A DNA stretch of 64,000 nucleotides from Solihabitans fulvus. Lineage in GTDB: Bacteria; Actinomycetota; Actinomycetes; Mycobacteriales; Pseudonocardiaceae. A program made the translations under genes and the position numbers. The notes beneath the pieces are model-generated. The model was given only the letters and a program-made list of their open reading frames with translations, had not been told where the DNA came from and did no database searches. Where the stretch lies: the NCBI RefSeq assembly GCF_008386585.1, contig NZ_VUOB01000013.1, forward strand, positions 1 through 64,000. Direction: 5' to 3'. Positions 26,080-37,346 of this stretch are shown piece after piece. Numbering within the stretch: the stretch's first letter is position 1; every line of letters starts with the position of its first letter.

Positions 26080-27993
26080 GTGCCCACGGCCACCGCGTCG
26101 GTCCAGGCATCATCCGCGCAGCTTCGGACCGACCTGCGCAACGTCGCGATCGTCGCGCACGTCGACCACGGCAAGACGACCCTGGTCGATGCCATGCTGC
26201 GGCAGTCCGGTGCGTTCGCCGCCCGGGCCGAGCTGGTCGACCGGGTGATGGACTCCGGCGAGCTCGAACGCGAGAAGGGCATCACCATTCTCGCCAAGAA
26301 CACCGCCGTGCGTCGCCAGACGCCCGACGGTGTGGTCACCATCAACGTGGTCGACACCCCGGGCCACGCCGACTTCGGCGGCGAGGTGGAGCGCGCGCTG
26401 TCGATGGTGGACGGCGTGGTGCTGCTCGTCGACGCCAGCGAGGGCCCGCTGCCGCAGACCCGGTTCGTGCTGCGCAAGACCCTGGCCGCCGGCCTGCCGG
26501 TGATGCTCGTGGTGAACAAGGTCGACCGACCCGACGCCCGCATCGCCGAGGTCGTCGAGGAGGCCCACGACCTGCTGCTCGACCTGGCCACCGAGGTCGG
26601 CGCCGACGAGTCCGTGCTCGACCTCCCGGTCGTCTACGCCTCGGCCCGCGCCGGCAAGGCCAGCCTGAGCCAGCCCGACGACGGCGGCATGCCCGACAGC
26701 GAGAACCTCGACCCGCTGTTCGACACCATCCTCCGCCACGTGCCGCCGCCCACCGGCGACCCGAAGGCCCCGCTGCGCGCCCTGGTCACCAACCTGGACG
26801 CGTCCTCGTTCCTCGGCCGTATCGCGCTGTGCCGGATCCACGCCGGCCAGATGCGCAAGGGCCAGACCGTGGCCTGGTGCCGCGAGGACGGCTCCACCCA
26901 GCGCGTCCGCATCACCGAGCTGCTGATCACCGAGGCGCTCGAGCGGATCCCGGCCGAGGAGGCGCACGCTGGCGACCTGGTCGCCATCGCGGGCATCCCG
27001 GATATCACCATCGGCGACACGCTGGCCGACGCGGAGAACCCCGAGCCGCTGCCCAGGATCACCGTGGACGAGCCGGCGATCTCGATGACCATGGGTGTGA
27101 ACACCTCGCCGCTGGCCGGTCGCGGCGGCGGCACCAAGCTGACCGCCCGCCTGCTCAAGTCCCGGCTGGACTCGGAGCTGATCGGTAACGTCAGCGTCCG
27201 CGTGCTGCCGACCGAGCGCCCGGACACCTGGGAGGTGCAGGGCCGAGGCGAGCTGGCCCTGGCCATCCTGGTCGAGCAGATGCGCCGCGAGGGCTTCGAG
27301 CTCACCGTCGGCAAGCCGCAGGTGGTCACCCGCACCATCGACGGCAAGCTGTGCGAGCCGTTCGAGCGGCTGACCGTGGACGCCCCCGAGGAGCACCTCG
27401 GCGGCCTCACCCAGCTGCTGGCCGCCCGCAAGGGCCGCATGGAGCACATGGACGGGCACGGCACCGGCCGCGTCAAGCTGGACTACGTCGTGCCGTCGCG
27501 CGGCCTGATCGGCTTCCGCACGGAGTTCCTCACCGAGACCAGGGGCACCGGCATCGCCAACGCGGTGTTCGACGGCTACTTCCCGTGGGCCGGCGAGATC
27601 CGCACCCGGCACACCGGCTCGCTGGTGTCCGACCGGGCGGGCGCGATCACCAGCTACGCGATGATCCAGCTGGCCGACCGAGGCACCTTCTTCGTCGAAC
27701 CGACCGCCCAGGCGTACGAGGGCATGGTCGTCGGCGAGAACCCCAGGTCCGAGGACCTGGACGTGAACGTCTGCCGCGAGAAGAAGCTCACCAACATGCG
27801 CTCCTCCTCCGCCGACGTGACGGAGGTGCTGGCCCGTCCCCGCAAGCTGTCGCTTGAGGAGGCCCTGGAGTTCTGTGCCTCCGACGAGTGCGTCGAGGTG
27901 GCCCCCGAGGTCATCCGCGTGCGCAAGCTCGTGCTGGACAGCAACCTGCGCGGCCGCGAGCGCGCCAGGTCCAAGGTCCGCGACGCCAAGTAG
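26080..27993 (+). CDS. typA: Translational GTPase TypA/BipA
   Basis: The 637-aa ribosome-associated GTPase of the EF-G superfamily shows G1 AHVDHGKTTL near residue 27, switch I EREKGITI, G3 DTPGHADF, and G4 NKVDRP. These are followed by the beta-barrel, EF-G III/V-like domains and the BipA-specific C terminus (LTNMRSSSADVTEVL..RKLSLEEALEF). It acts in ribosome assembly and stress adaptation. GTG 26080. The next gene is lpqW-like, as in mycobacteria, although the strand relation differs. Confidence 0.97.
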   Translation: MPTATASVQASSAQLRTDLRNVAIVAHVDHGKTTLVDAMLRQSGAFAARAELVDRVMDSGELEREKGITILAKNTAVRRQTPDGVVTINVVDTPGHADFGGEVERALSMVDGVVLLVDASEGPLPQTRFVLRKTLAAGLPVMLVVNKVDRPDARIAEVVEEAHDLLLDLATEVGADESVLDLPVVYASARAGKASLSQPDDGGMPDSENLDPLFDTILRHVPPPTGDPKAPLRALVTNLDASSFLGRIALCRIHAGQMRKGQTVAWCREDGSTQRVRITELLITEALERIPAEEAHAGDLVAIAGIPDITIGDTLADAENPEPLPRITVDEPAISMTMGVNTSPLAGRGGGTKLTARLLKSRLDSELIGNVSVRVLPTERPDTWEVQGRGELALAILVEQMRREGFELTVGKPQVVTRTIDGKLCEPFERLTVDAPEEHLGGLTQLLAARKGRMEHMDGHGTGRVKLDYVVPSRGLIGFRTEFLTETRGTGIANAVFDGYFPWAGEIRTRHTGSLVSDRAGAITSYAMIQLADRGTFFVEPTAQAYEGMVVGENPRSEDLDVNVCREKKLTNMRSSSADVTEVLARPRKLSLEEALEFCASDECVEVAPEVIRVRKLVLDSNLRGRERARSKVRDAK

Positions 27994-28037
27994 GGCTCGC
28001 TGGCTGAGAGCTGCGTTACGTAACAAAGCCGGAACCC

Positions 28038-28088
28038 GGACCGGGGCCCGCACGTCCACTTACCTGGACGGGCGGGCCCCGTCCGTTT
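28038..28088 (+). terminator. Rho-independent terminator after typA
   Basis: GGACCGGGGCCCGCACGTCC at the left pairs with TGGACGGGCGGGCCCCGTCC at the right with one or two bulges around CTTACC, and is followed by GTTTTGG. Confidence 0.8.
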
Positions 28089-28221
28089 TGGGCCGTGCGC
28101 TCCTGCCGAGGGGCCGCGGATGCGCTTTCGACGCTGTCTGGCAATCTCGTGGTGACATCACGGTTGCCTGTCCCGCGCGCGGGCGGCATTGCCGGGGTGA
28201 TCACGACGGGAGGTGGCCTGC

Positions 28222-29979
28222 GTGGGCTGGTCCGGGGGGACGGCTGCACGACCGGGACGAACGACGCGTGGGGGCAGGCACAGGCTGGCCCCGATCGCGG
28301 CGCTCCTGACCGCGCTGGCCGTCGCGGGCTGCTCCAACGCGCCGCCACCGCCGCTGGTGTCCTCGCCGGTGGCGCGGACCACGCCGACCAAGGCGTCCGA
28401 GCTCAACCAGATCGTCGTCGGCATGGACTCGGTGGTCGGCGGCTACAACCCGCACACCCTGGCTGATCAGTCCACCGTCACCACCGCGCTGTCCTCGCTG
28501 CTGCTGCCCTCGGTGTTCCGCATCGCCCCCGACGGCAACCCCCAGCTCGACACCACCCTGATGCTGTCCGCCCAGGTCACCAAGACCGAGCCGTACACGG
28601 TCAGCTACACGCTGCGCAGGGAGGCGGCGTGGTCGGACAGCGCGCCGATCGCCGCCGAGGACTTCGTCTACCTCTGGCAGCACATGCGCAGCGAACCCGG
28701 CGTGGTCGACCCGGCCGGCTACCGGCTCATCTCCAACATCGCCTCGCGGGACAGCGGCAAGACCGTCGAGGTGTCCTTCGCCAAGCCCTACCCGGGCTGG
28801 CGGTCGCTGTTCGGCGGCCTGATGCCGGCGCACCTGCTCAAGGACGCCCCCGGCGGCTGGCCCGCGGTGCTGGCGGACTCCTTCCCGGCGACCGGCGGCC
28901 CGTTCGCGGTCCGCACCCTCGACCGGGACCGGGGCGAGATCCAGCTGGAGCGCAACGACCGCTACTGGGACAAGCCCGTGCCACTCGATCGGGTGGTTCT
29001 GCGCAAGGCTGACCCGAGGCAGACGGCGGACGCGCTCGGCAACGGCGACAACCAGGCCGCGGTGGTGTGGGCCGACGCCATCGCCGTGAACCTGATCAAC
29101 AGCGCGAAGGCGCCCTTGACCGTCAAGCCGGTGCCGAGGCCGGAGGTCGCCAGGCTGGTGTTGCGGCCGGTCAGCCCGAGGCTGACGGACCTGCGGGTCC
29201 GCTCGGCGATCGTCGCCGCGCTGGACCGCAACTCGCTGATCGCCGTCGGCACCGGCAACGGGCCGTCCGCGCAGCTGCGGGCCGACGCCCAGGTCGCGTT
29301 CCCGTCCAGGTCGGGCTACGCGGCGACGATCCCGCAGGGCGCGCCGCCCGCCGCCCAGGACCTCGCCGCCGTGGACCGGCTGATGACGGAGGCCGGATAC
29401 GCCAGGCTGGACGGCCTGTGGGCCAAGGACGGCAAGGTGTTGACCCTCAACCTCGCCGTGCAGTCGGATCGGGTGCCCTACGCCAGCCTGGCGGCCCAGG
29501 TGCAGCACCAGCTCGCCGCGGTCGGCATCCAGGCGAAGCTGAACGCCGTCTCCGGCGACCAGCTCTACGGCCAGCAGCTGGCCAGGACCCAGGCGGACAA
29601 CGGCGTCGACGGCGACGGGTCGGTCGACCTCGCCGTCGTCCCGTCCGTCGACGCTGGCGATCCCGCCGCGCTGCTGGCCACCGAGTTCGGCTGCCGGGCC
29701 GCGTTGCCGGACGCCTCGACGCAGGTGCCTGGCAACCTCTCCGGCTCCTGTGACCAGGCCCTTCAACCCACCATCGACGCCGCCCTGACCGGCGAGATGC
29801 TGCTGTCCGACGCGCTGGCGAAGGTCGAGCCGGTGCTGTGGCAGCAGGCCGTTTCGGTGCCGTTGTTCCAAATCGCCGACCTGCTCGCGGTGCGGCAGGA
29901 TGTGTCCGGTGTGGACACTGGAGCACCCCTCGCCGGCGTGTTCAGCGGAGCCCCGAACTGGCGGCGTGCCAACCGCTGA
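28222..29979 (+). CDS. lpqW: LpqW-like lipoprotein of the peptide-binding (SBP_bac_5) family
   Basis: The 585-aa exported lipoprotein has lipobox LAVAGCSN with Cys near residue 34, then a DppA/OppA fold (FRIAPDGNPQLDTTLM, DFVYLWQHM, TGGPFAVRTLDRDRGEIQLERND). In mycobacteria LpqW lies next to typA and regulates PIM/lipomannan branching instead of transporting peptides; its position here after typA supports that assignment over plain transport. GTG 28222 is eight bases after GGGAGG; GTG 28213 is an alternative. A true OppA gene follows. Confidence 0.82.
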   Translation: MGWSGGTAARPGRTTRGGRHRLAPIAALLTALAVAGCSNAPPPPLVSSPVARTTPTKASELNQIVVGMDSVVGGYNPHTLADQSTVTTALSSLLLPSVFRIAPDGNPQLDTTLMLSAQVTKTEPYTVSYTLRREAAWSDSAPIAAEDFVYLWQHMRSEPGVVDPAGYRLISNIASRDSGKTVEVSFAKPYPGWRSLFGGLMPAHLLKDAPGGWPAVLADSFPATGGPFAVRTLDRDRGEIQLERNDRYWDKPVPLDRVVLRKADPRQTADALGNGDNQAAVVWADAIAVNLINSAKAPLTVKPVPRPEVARLVLRPVSPRLTDLRVRSAIVAALDRNSLIAVGTGNGPSAQLRADAQVAFPSRSGYAATIPQGAPPAAQDLAAVDRLMTEAGYARLDGLWAKDGKVLTLNLAVQSDRVPYASLAAQVQHQLAAVGIQAKLNAVSGDQLYGQQLARTQADNGVDGDGSVDLAVVPSVDAGDPAALLATEFGCRAALPDASTQVPGNLSGSCDQALQPTIDAALTGEMLLSDALAKVEPVLWQQAVSVPLFQIADLLAVRQDVSGVDTGAPLAGVFSGAPNWRRANR

Positions 29980-30265
29980 GCCGTTGTCTGGGCTCGTTGG
30001 CGGGCGATGCTCGGTGTCCTCATCGTTGACAGTATTCTCGGCGTCCGGTGAACGAACGCTCCCGGCCGGTAACCAGGGTGTTGCAAGCTGCTACCAGCGT
30101 GTCACCCTTTGGTCACGATCGGCCTAGGACCAGTGACCCGCCTGGCAGGAGCTTCCTACCGTGCTGCCACGGTGTGTCGCTCGGGGCGCGTTTGGCACAC
30201 CACGGTTTCGGGTGGACGAAGTCAAACCGACTGACGTCCACCGTGTGCTAGGAGGGCACGTGTCG

Positions 30266-32086
30266 ATGAGGAGATCCAAAGCAGCCTCCGGGCTGGCGTT
30301 GTTGGCTGGCGCCGCGCTCTTGCTGAGCGCGTGTGGCAGCGGCGGGAGCGGCGGCAGCGGGTCAGGTGGTTCGTCGCAGAACCTGAACCCCGGACAGATC
30401 GGTGGTGCGGACCAGGTCTTCAAGCGGCCGACGGTGTCCGACATCGGTGACGTCGCTGTGGCCGTGGAGGAGAACTTCCACAACTACAACAACTACACCG
30501 GCGCCGCGAACAACGTGTCGAGCGTCTACATCCTGAACCAGGTTCTGCCGTCGCCGTTCGTGGTGAACGTCGTGGACGGCAAGCAGGTCATCATGCTCGA
30601 CGGCGACCTGATGGACTCGGTGACCGTCAAGTCCAAGGACCCGATGGTCGTCGAGTGGAAGGTCCGCAAGGAGGCGGTCTGGTCCGACGGCCAGCCGATC
30701 GACGGCAAGGACTTCTACCTGCGGTGGTTCGCCGCCACCAGCAAGGTGAAGACCAGCACCAGCACCAGCACGGGTGACGCCGGCACGAGCTTCGACTCCG
30801 CGCCGACCGGCTACGACCAGGTCAGCAAGTTCGAGTTGGCCGACAACAACAAGACGATCACGACGACCTTCAGCAAGCCCTACGCTGACTACCGGTCGCT
30901 GTTCTCGATCATCGGCAACGACGCGATCCTGCCGGCGCATGTCCTCGAGGCCAAGACCGGCATCCCGGACATCACCAAGGTGACCGACGCCGACCAGCCC
31001 TCCGTGGACAAGGCCGCGAAGTTCTGGACCGATGGCTGGAAGGGCTTCAGCAAGGACGTCGACCTCTCCGGCGGCCCGTACATGATCGACTCCTCGGACC
31101 TGAAGGATCAGACGGTCCTGGTGCGCAACCCGAAGTACTTCGGTGCCAAGCCCGGTCCGGCCAAGCTGACCATCCGCACCAACTCCGACTCGCAGGCCGC
31201 GATTCAGCAGCTCCAGAACAAGGAGGTGCAGGTCGCCGCTCCGCAGGCGGAGTCAGCGGTGGTGCAGGCCGTCCGCAACGACGGTTCGCTCCAGGCCTAC
31301 GTCGACGCCGGCTTGACCTACGAGCACATCGACCTGAACATGTCCCGCCCGCTGTTCAAGGACGCCGCGGTGCGTAAGGCCATCTTCCAGTGCGTGCCTC
31401 GCCAGAGCCTGATCGACAACCTGGTCAAGGACGTCAACCCGAACGCCAAGCCGCTGGGCAACTTCATGTTCATGCCCAACGAGCAGGGCTACCAGGACCA
31501 CTACTCGGACGTGGGCAACGGTGACACCGCCGCGGCCAAGAAGACCCTCGAGGACGCCGGCTACAAGCAGGGCGGCGACGGCGTCTACGCGAAGGGCGAC
31601 CAGAAGGTCTCCTTCAAGCTCGGCCACAAGGTCGTGCCGCGTCGTGCCGACACCGTTCGCCTCGTCCAGGCGAAGTGCAAGGAAGCCGGCATCGACATCC
31701 AGGACGACCAGTCCGCCGACTTCAACGACAAGCGCCTCCCGGCCAGCGAGTTCGACGCCGCGCTGTTCGCGTGGGTCGGCAACCCGGTCAAGTCGTCCTC
31801 GTACGGCAACTACGCCACCAAGTCCGCCGGTGGCACGTCGAACTACAACAACTACTCCAACCCCGAGGTGGACAAGGAGTACGCGGCGGCGAACGGCGAG
31901 CTGGACTTCCAGAAGCGCGTCGACATGCTGAACGACGTCGACAAGAAGATGCACGACGACTACCACAGCCTGCCGCTGTTCCAGCTGTCCGACTTTGCCG
32001 CGAACGTTCCCAACTTCGGGCCGGTCAGCTACATCGGTTACGCGGGTGGCGTCACCTGGAACGCCGAGACCTGGCAGAAGAAGTAA
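30266..32086 (+). CDS. oppA: Peptide ABC transporter substrate-binding lipoprotein (OppA-like)
   Basis: The 606-aa lipoprotein has lipobox LLSACGS near residue 23 and a Gly/Ser linker, then a full SBP_bac_5 domain (WKVRKEAVWSDGQPIDGKDF, LSGGPYMIDSSDLKD). It delivers oligopeptides to the downstream permeases. ATG 30266 lies nine bases after GGAGGG; GTG 30260 is too close. The 286-base region upstream contains TTGACA at 30026-30031 but no convincing -10. A hairpin after the stop probably lowers expression of the membrane genes relative to this binding protein. Confidence 0.9.
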   Translation: MRRSKAASGLALLAGAALLLSACGSGGSGGSGSGGSSQNLNPGQIGGADQVFKRPTVSDIGDVAVAVEENFHNYNNYTGAANNVSSVYILNQVLPSPFVVNVVDGKQVIMLDGDLMDSVTVKSKDPMVVEWKVRKEAVWSDGQPIDGKDFYLRWFAATSKVKTSTSTSTGDAGTSFDSAPTGYDQVSKFELADNNKTITTTFSKPYADYRSLFSIIGNDAILPAHVLEAKTGIPDITKVTDADQPSVDKAAKFWTDGWKGFSKDVDLSGGPYMIDSSDLKDQTVLVRNPKYFGAKPGPAKLTIRTNSDSQAAIQQLQNKEVQVAAPQAESAVVQAVRNDGSLQAYVDAGLTYEHIDLNMSRPLFKDAAVRKAIFQCVPRQSLIDNLVKDVNPNAKPLGNFMFMPNEQGYQDHYSDVGNGDTAAAKKTLEDAGYKQGGDGVYAKGDQKVSFKLGHKVVPRRADTVRLVQAKCKEAGIDIQDDQSADFNDKRLPASEFDAALFAWVGNPVKSSSYGNYATKSAGGTSNYNNYSNPEVDKEYAAANGELDFQKRVDMLNDVDKKMHDDYHSLPLFQLSDFAANVPNFGPVSYIGYAGGVTWNAETWQKK

Positions 32087-32123
32087 CTTTCGTCAGGGTC
32101 AGCACAACAGCATGACTCGGCTG

Positions 32124-32152
32124 GGGGGCTGGTGCCACGAGCACCAGCCCCC
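32124..32152 (+). terminator. Intra-operon hairpin between oppA and oppB
   Basis: GGGGGCTGGTGC pairs with GCACCAGCCCCC around CACGA, followed by TTGCTCG. Partial termination here would explain excess binding protein over permease, a frequent design in ABC operons. Confidence 0.8.
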
Positions 32153-32214
32153 TTGCTCGATGTCCGGCTCGCTAAGGTCAATCCCCGCTGGCGGGCGTTG
32201 AGGAGGCCTCCCCC

Positions 32215-33222
32215 GTGTTTCGTTATATTATTCGCCGCATCCTGATTTCCATCCCGATGCTGATCGTCGCTTCTTTCCTCTGCTTCGCGCTCACCTCGGT
32301 GATGGGTGACCCGCTGGGTGAGTGGAAGCTACAGAAGCCACGCACCCCGGCCGAGATCTCGGCCGCCTACGCCCGTACCGGCTACGACAAGCCGCTGATT
32401 CCCCGCTACGTGAACTGGGCCGAGCACTTCGTGCAGGGCGACTGGGGCGAGACCGTGACCCCCGGCAACGCCGGCGAGAAGGTCAAGCCCAAGGTCATCG
32501 ACGCGTTCTGGACGACGAGCAAGCTGGTGATCGGCTCGGAGATCATCGCGCTCATCCTCGGCATGCTGATCGGTGTGATCGGCGCGGTCCGACAGTATTC
32601 GATATTCGACTACGGGGCGACCGGTTTTGCGTTCACGATGTTCTCGATGCCGTTGTTCTGTATCGCCCTCATCCTGAAGAACGGGGGCATCCAGCTCAAC
32701 AACTGGCTGGAGAGCGTCACCGGGGACGCCTCGAACAGATGGATCGTGACCTCGGGGCCGCCTGTCGGCGGGTTCACCGGCGGTATAGGCCAACAGATAT
32801 TCCAGTACACCGGCGCGTACATCCTGCCGACCATCTGCCTGGTGTCGGTCCAGTTCGCGCTCTACAGCCGCTTCCAGCGTGCCTCGATGCTGGACGTGCT
32901 GAACCAGGACTACGTGCGCACCGCGCAGGCGAAGGGCATCTCCCAGGCGCGGGTCGTCTTCAAGCACGCGTACCGCAACGCGCTGATCCCGATCGCCACC
33001 GTGGCCTCGCTGAACTTCGGCGCCCTCGTCGGCGGCGCGGTGATCACCGAGACGGTGTTCGGCTGGTCCGGCATGGGCAAGCTGCTCGTCGACTCCATCA
33101 CCAAGCTCGAGCCGTACATGGTGCTCGGCCTGATGATGTCGACGGCCGTGTTCGTCGTTCTGTTCAACCTGATCGCGGACGTGCTGTACGCGTTCCTTGA
33201 CCCGAGGATCCGCCTTGACTGA
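32215..33222 (+). CDS. oppB: Peptide ABC transporter permease
   Basis: The 335-aa membrane protein of the DppB/OppB class has N-terminal RYIIRRILISIPMLIVASF, about six helices, and the coupling motif DYVRTAQAKGISQARVVFKH near residue 233. GTG 32215 with GGAGG upstream (32201-32207 region). The stop overlaps the next gene's TTG start region by eight bases. Confidence 0.93.
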   Translation: MFRYIIRRILISIPMLIVASFLCFALTSVMGDPLGEWKLQKPRTPAEISAAYARTGYDKPLIPRYVNWAEHFVQGDWGETVTPGNAGEKVKPKVIDAFWTTSKLVIGSEIIALILGMLIGVIGAVRQYSIFDYGATGFAFTMFSMPLFCIALILKNGGIQLNNWLESVTGDASNRWIVTSGPPVGGFTGGIGQQIFQYTGAYILPTICLVSVQFALYSRFQRASMLDVLNQDYVRTAQAKGISQARVVFKHAYRNALIPIATVASLNFGALVGGAVITETVFGWSGMGKLLVDSITKLEPYMVLGLMMSTAVFVVLFNLIADVLYAFLDPRIRLD

Positions 33223-34168
33223 CGTCATCTCGCCCGTCGCGCAGCCGCCGGCGAGTCCGGAGGCGAGCCAGTTCGACACCACCACGGCGCGCAAGCAGTG
33301 GCAGGTCATCCTGCGCCGCTTCTTCCGGCACAAGGCCGCCGTGTTCGGCATGATCGTGTTCGTCGCGTTGGTGCTGCTGGCCTTCATCGGCGGCTCGGTG
33401 TGGAAGTACAGCTACACCGACCTGAACCTCGGCCGGTACGTGACGCCGGGCGGCGACCACCCGTTCGGCACCGGTCACATCGGTGAGGACATGTTCGCGC
33501 AGGTGATGCGCGGCATGCAGTTCTCGCTCCAGATCGCCATGGTGGTCGCGGTGATCGCCACCGGGCTCGGCGTGGTGCTCGGCGCGCTCGCCGGGTACCT
33601 GCGGGGTTGGGTCGACGCGCTGATCAGCCGGTTCATCGACCTGATGCTCGTGCTGCCGGCGCTGGTCATCGCCGCCGCGATGACCAGGAGCACCTTCCTG
33701 CTGGAAGCCACCAAGACCGGCTCGCAGGGCAGCAACTGGTTGCTCGTCGCGCTCTACATCGGCTTCACCAGTTGGATGAGCGTGGCCAGGACGATCCGCG
33801 GCATGGTGCTGTCGCTGCGGGAGAAGGAGTTCGTCGAGGCCGCCCGCGCTCTGGGCGCGCCGACCAGGCGGATCGTGTTCAAGCACATCCTGCCCAACAC
33901 CATCGACGTGATCATCGTGAACGCGACGCTGGCGATCGCGCAGGCCGTGCTGCTGGAAGCGGCGCTGTCGTTCATCGGCCTCGGCGTGCAGACGCCCGAC
34001 ACCTCGCTCGGCCTGCTGATCAGCCAGAACAAGAACGAGTTCACCATCCACCCGTGGCTGTTCTTCATCCCGTTCGTGTTCATCGTGTTGATCTCGCTGT
34101 CGGTGAACTTCATTGGTGATGGTCTTCGGGACGCCTTCGACCCGAGGCAGAAGAGGGTGAAGGCATGA
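33215..34168 (+). CDS. oppC: Peptide ABC transporter permease
   Basis: The 317-aa DppC/OppC-type subunit has an N-terminal cytoplasmic segment, six helices and the coupling motif [23 protein letters not shown] 33215 overlaps the end of oppB; an earlier TTG at 33197 is less likely. The stop overlaps the first ATPase start by four bases. It forms the channel with OppB. Confidence 0.92.
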   Translation: MTDVISPVAQPPASPEASQFDTTTARKQWQVILRRFFRHKAAVFGMIVFVALVLLAFIGGSVWKYSYTDLNLGRYVTPGGDHPFGTGHIGEDMFAQVMRGMQFSLQIAMVVAVIATGLGVVLGALAGYLRGWVDALISRFIDLMLVLPALVIAAAMTRSTFLLEATKTGSQGSNWLLVALYIGFTSWMSVARTIRGMVLSLREKEFVEAARALGAPTRRIVFKHILPNTIDVIIVNATLAIAQAVLLEAALSFIGLGVQTPDTSLGLLISQNKNEFTIHPWLFFIPFVFIVLISLSVNFIGDGLRDAFDPRQKRVKA

Positions 34169-35339
34169 CGGAGCTGGATGTGATGGGCTCGCCGCAGTCT
34201 GGCGACCACACCTACACCGACGACAAGCTGCTCGTCGTCGACGACCTCTCGGTCGAGTTCCCCACCGACGACGGCGTGGTCCGCGCGGTCCGCAAGGTGT
34301 CCTTCTCGCTCGGCGCTCGCGAGGTGCTCGGCGTCGTCGGCGAGTCGGGCTCCGGCAAGTCGGTGTCGTCGATGGCGATCATGGGCCTGCTGCCCAAGAC
34401 CGCGCGGATCGGCGGCTCGATCAAGTTCAAGGACCGCGAGCTGGTCGGCCTGAGCTACAAGCAGATGCAGTCGGTCCGCGGCAACGGCATCTCGATGATC
34501 TTCCAGGACCCGATGTCCTCGCTGAACCCGGTCTACACGGTGGGCTGGCAGCTCGCCGAGGCCTACCGGGCGCACCACGACGTCTCCAAGAAGGCGGCGT
34601 GGGCGAAGGCGGTCGAGGCGCTCGAACTGGTGGACATCCCGCAGCCGGACCGTCGTGCGGCGCAGTATCCGCACGAGTTCTCCGGCGGCATGCGGCAGCG
34701 GGTGATGATCGCGATGTCGATCATCAACGACCCCGAGGTGATCATCGCCGACGAGCCGACCACGGCCCTCGACGTGACCGTCCAGGCGCAGATCCTGGAC
34801 ACGCTGCTGAAGATCAGGGACGAGACGAACGCCGGCATCGTGATCATCACGCACGACCTCGGCGTCGTCGCCGGCATGGTCGACCGCGTGCAGGTCATGT
34901 ACGGCGGCACGGTCGTCGAGCAGGGCCCCGTCGTCGAGGTCTTCGAGGCGCCGAGGATGCCCTACACCGTCGGGCTGCTCGGGTCGATCCCCAACCCGAG
35001 CCTGCTCGGCAAGCGGCTCACCCCGATCCAGGGCGCGCCGCCCTCGCTGATGAACCTCCCGCAGGGCTGCGCCTTCTCGCCGAGGTGCCCGCTGGTCGTC
35101 GACGAGTGCAAGGCGGTCGAACCCGAGCTGGTGGAGACCGACCGGCTCGGCCACTTCAGCCGCTGCCACCGCTCGGCGCACCTGGCCACCATCGAGAATC
35201 CGCAGAAGCTGTTCGCGCACGAGGAGATCGGCATCGTGGAGAACCCCGCCGCGTTGACCATCGCCAACCCGGACATGCCCGTCGCCGAGAAGACCGCCGA
35301 CGTGGAAGCGCGGATGCAGGAAGAGGAGAAGCCGACCTC

Positions 35340-35343
<4 letters not shown>
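34165..35343 (+). CDS. oppD: Peptide ABC transporter ATPase, first subunit
   Basis: The 392-aa ATPase has Walker [10 protein letters not shown] near residue 59, signature [15 protein letters not shown], Walker [14 protein letters not shown], and the oligopeptide-type C terminus with [14 protein letters not shown]. The extra ~50 acidic residues at the end are not conserved. Coupled by ATGA overlaps at both ends within oppABCDF. Confidence 0.94.
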
Positions 35344-36389
<1,046 letters not shown>

Positions 36390-36396
36390 TCACGCG

Positions 36397-36444
36397 GGGG
36401 CGGGCCCACGGCGCCGTGAACTACAGGCACCATGGGCCCGCCCC
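36397..36444 (+). terminator. Terminator-like hairpin after oppF
   Basis: GGGGCGGGCCCA (36397-36408) pairs with TGGGCCCGCCCC (36433-36444), with partial pairing of GGCGCC and GGCACC inside. It ends 12 bases before the -10-like TACGCT of mshB. Confidence 0.75.
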
Positions 36445-36467
36445 GGCCAGGGAACTACGCTGATCCG

Positions 36468-37346
36468 GTGACGCTCACCGCCCCGCCCAGGTTGCTCCTG
36501 GTGCACGCGCATCCCGACGACGAGAGCCTGTGGACGGGCGGCACGATCGCCCGTTACGCGGCGCAGGGCGTGCACGTCACGGTGGTCACCTGCACCCTCG
36601 GCGAAGAGGGCGAGATCATTCCCGACGGCCTGCGCGAACTGGCCGCCGACTCGGCCGACCAGCTCGGCGGCTACCGGGTCGCCGAACTGCGCTCCGCCTG
36701 CGCCGCGCTCGGCGTCACCGACCACCGGTTTCTCGGCGGCATCGGCCGCTGGCGCGACTCCGGCATGGCCGGTGTCCCGGCCAACCGGCACCAGCGGGCC
36801 TTCGTCGCAGGCGGGATCGAGCAGCAGGTCGCCGAGCTGACGGTGATCCTGCGGGAGGTCCGCCCGCAGGTCGTGGTGACCTACGACGCCTTCGGCGGCT
36901 ACGGCCATCCCGACCACATCCGGGCCCACGACATCACCACGGCCGCCGCGGCCGACTGCGCCGACGTCGACCGCGTGTTCCACGCCGTGACCTCCAAGCG
37001 GGCCACCGAGGACGGCGCGGCCGCGCTCGCCGACCTGGCCGGCCTCCCGTTCCGGCTGCCGGAGCCCGGCGAGCTGCCGGTCGTGGAGGACGAGCAGATC
37101 ACCACCGTGATCGACATCGTCGGGCACCTGTCGGCCAAGCTGCGCGCCCTGCGCGCGCACGCGACGCAGATCAGCGTGTGGCAGGACGACACCGGCGGCG
37201 CGAGCTACGCGCTGTCCAACGGGATCGCCCAGCCGGTCGTCGACGCCGAGTACTACGTGCTGGCCAGGGGGCCCGTCGAGGGCACCTCGGCCGACCTGTT
37301 CGGCGGGCTCGGCCTGCCGGGCGGTGAGCCGGCCCAGGACCGATGA
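36468..37346 (+). CDS. mshB: N-acetyl-GlcN-Ins deacetylase of mycothiol synthesis
   Basis: MshB removes the acetyl group from GlcNAc-inositol, the second dedicated step to mycothiol. The 292-aa zinc enzyme of the LmbE family has the metal motif AHPDDE at about residues 15-20 and the second metal His in GYGHPDHIRAH near residue 147. GTG 36468 fits both the conserved N terminus PRLLLVHAHPDDES and TACGCT six bases upstream (36456-36461). It is coupled by ATGA to a membrane-protein gene, as Rv1170-Rv1171 are. Confidence 0.95.
   Translation: MTLTAPPRLLLVHAHPDDESLWTGGTIARYAAQGVHVTVVTCTLGEEGEIIPDGLRELAADSADQLGGYRVAELRSACAALGVTDHRFLGGIGRWRDSGMAGVPANRHQRAFVAGGIEQQVAELTVILREVRPQVVVTYDAFGGYGHPDHIRAHDITTAAAADCADVDRVFHAVTSKRATEDGAAALADLAGLPFRLPEPGELPVVEDEQITTVIDIVGHLSAKLRALRAHATQISVWQDDTGGASYALSNGIAQPVVDAEYYVLARGPVEGTSADLFGGLGLPGGEPAQDR

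Noticed and set aside
30026..30060. TTGACA at 30026 as the oppA promoter
   Set aside because: A consensus -35 is present, but the hexamer 17 bases downstream (TGAACG) is a poor -10, so it was not listed as a promoter.
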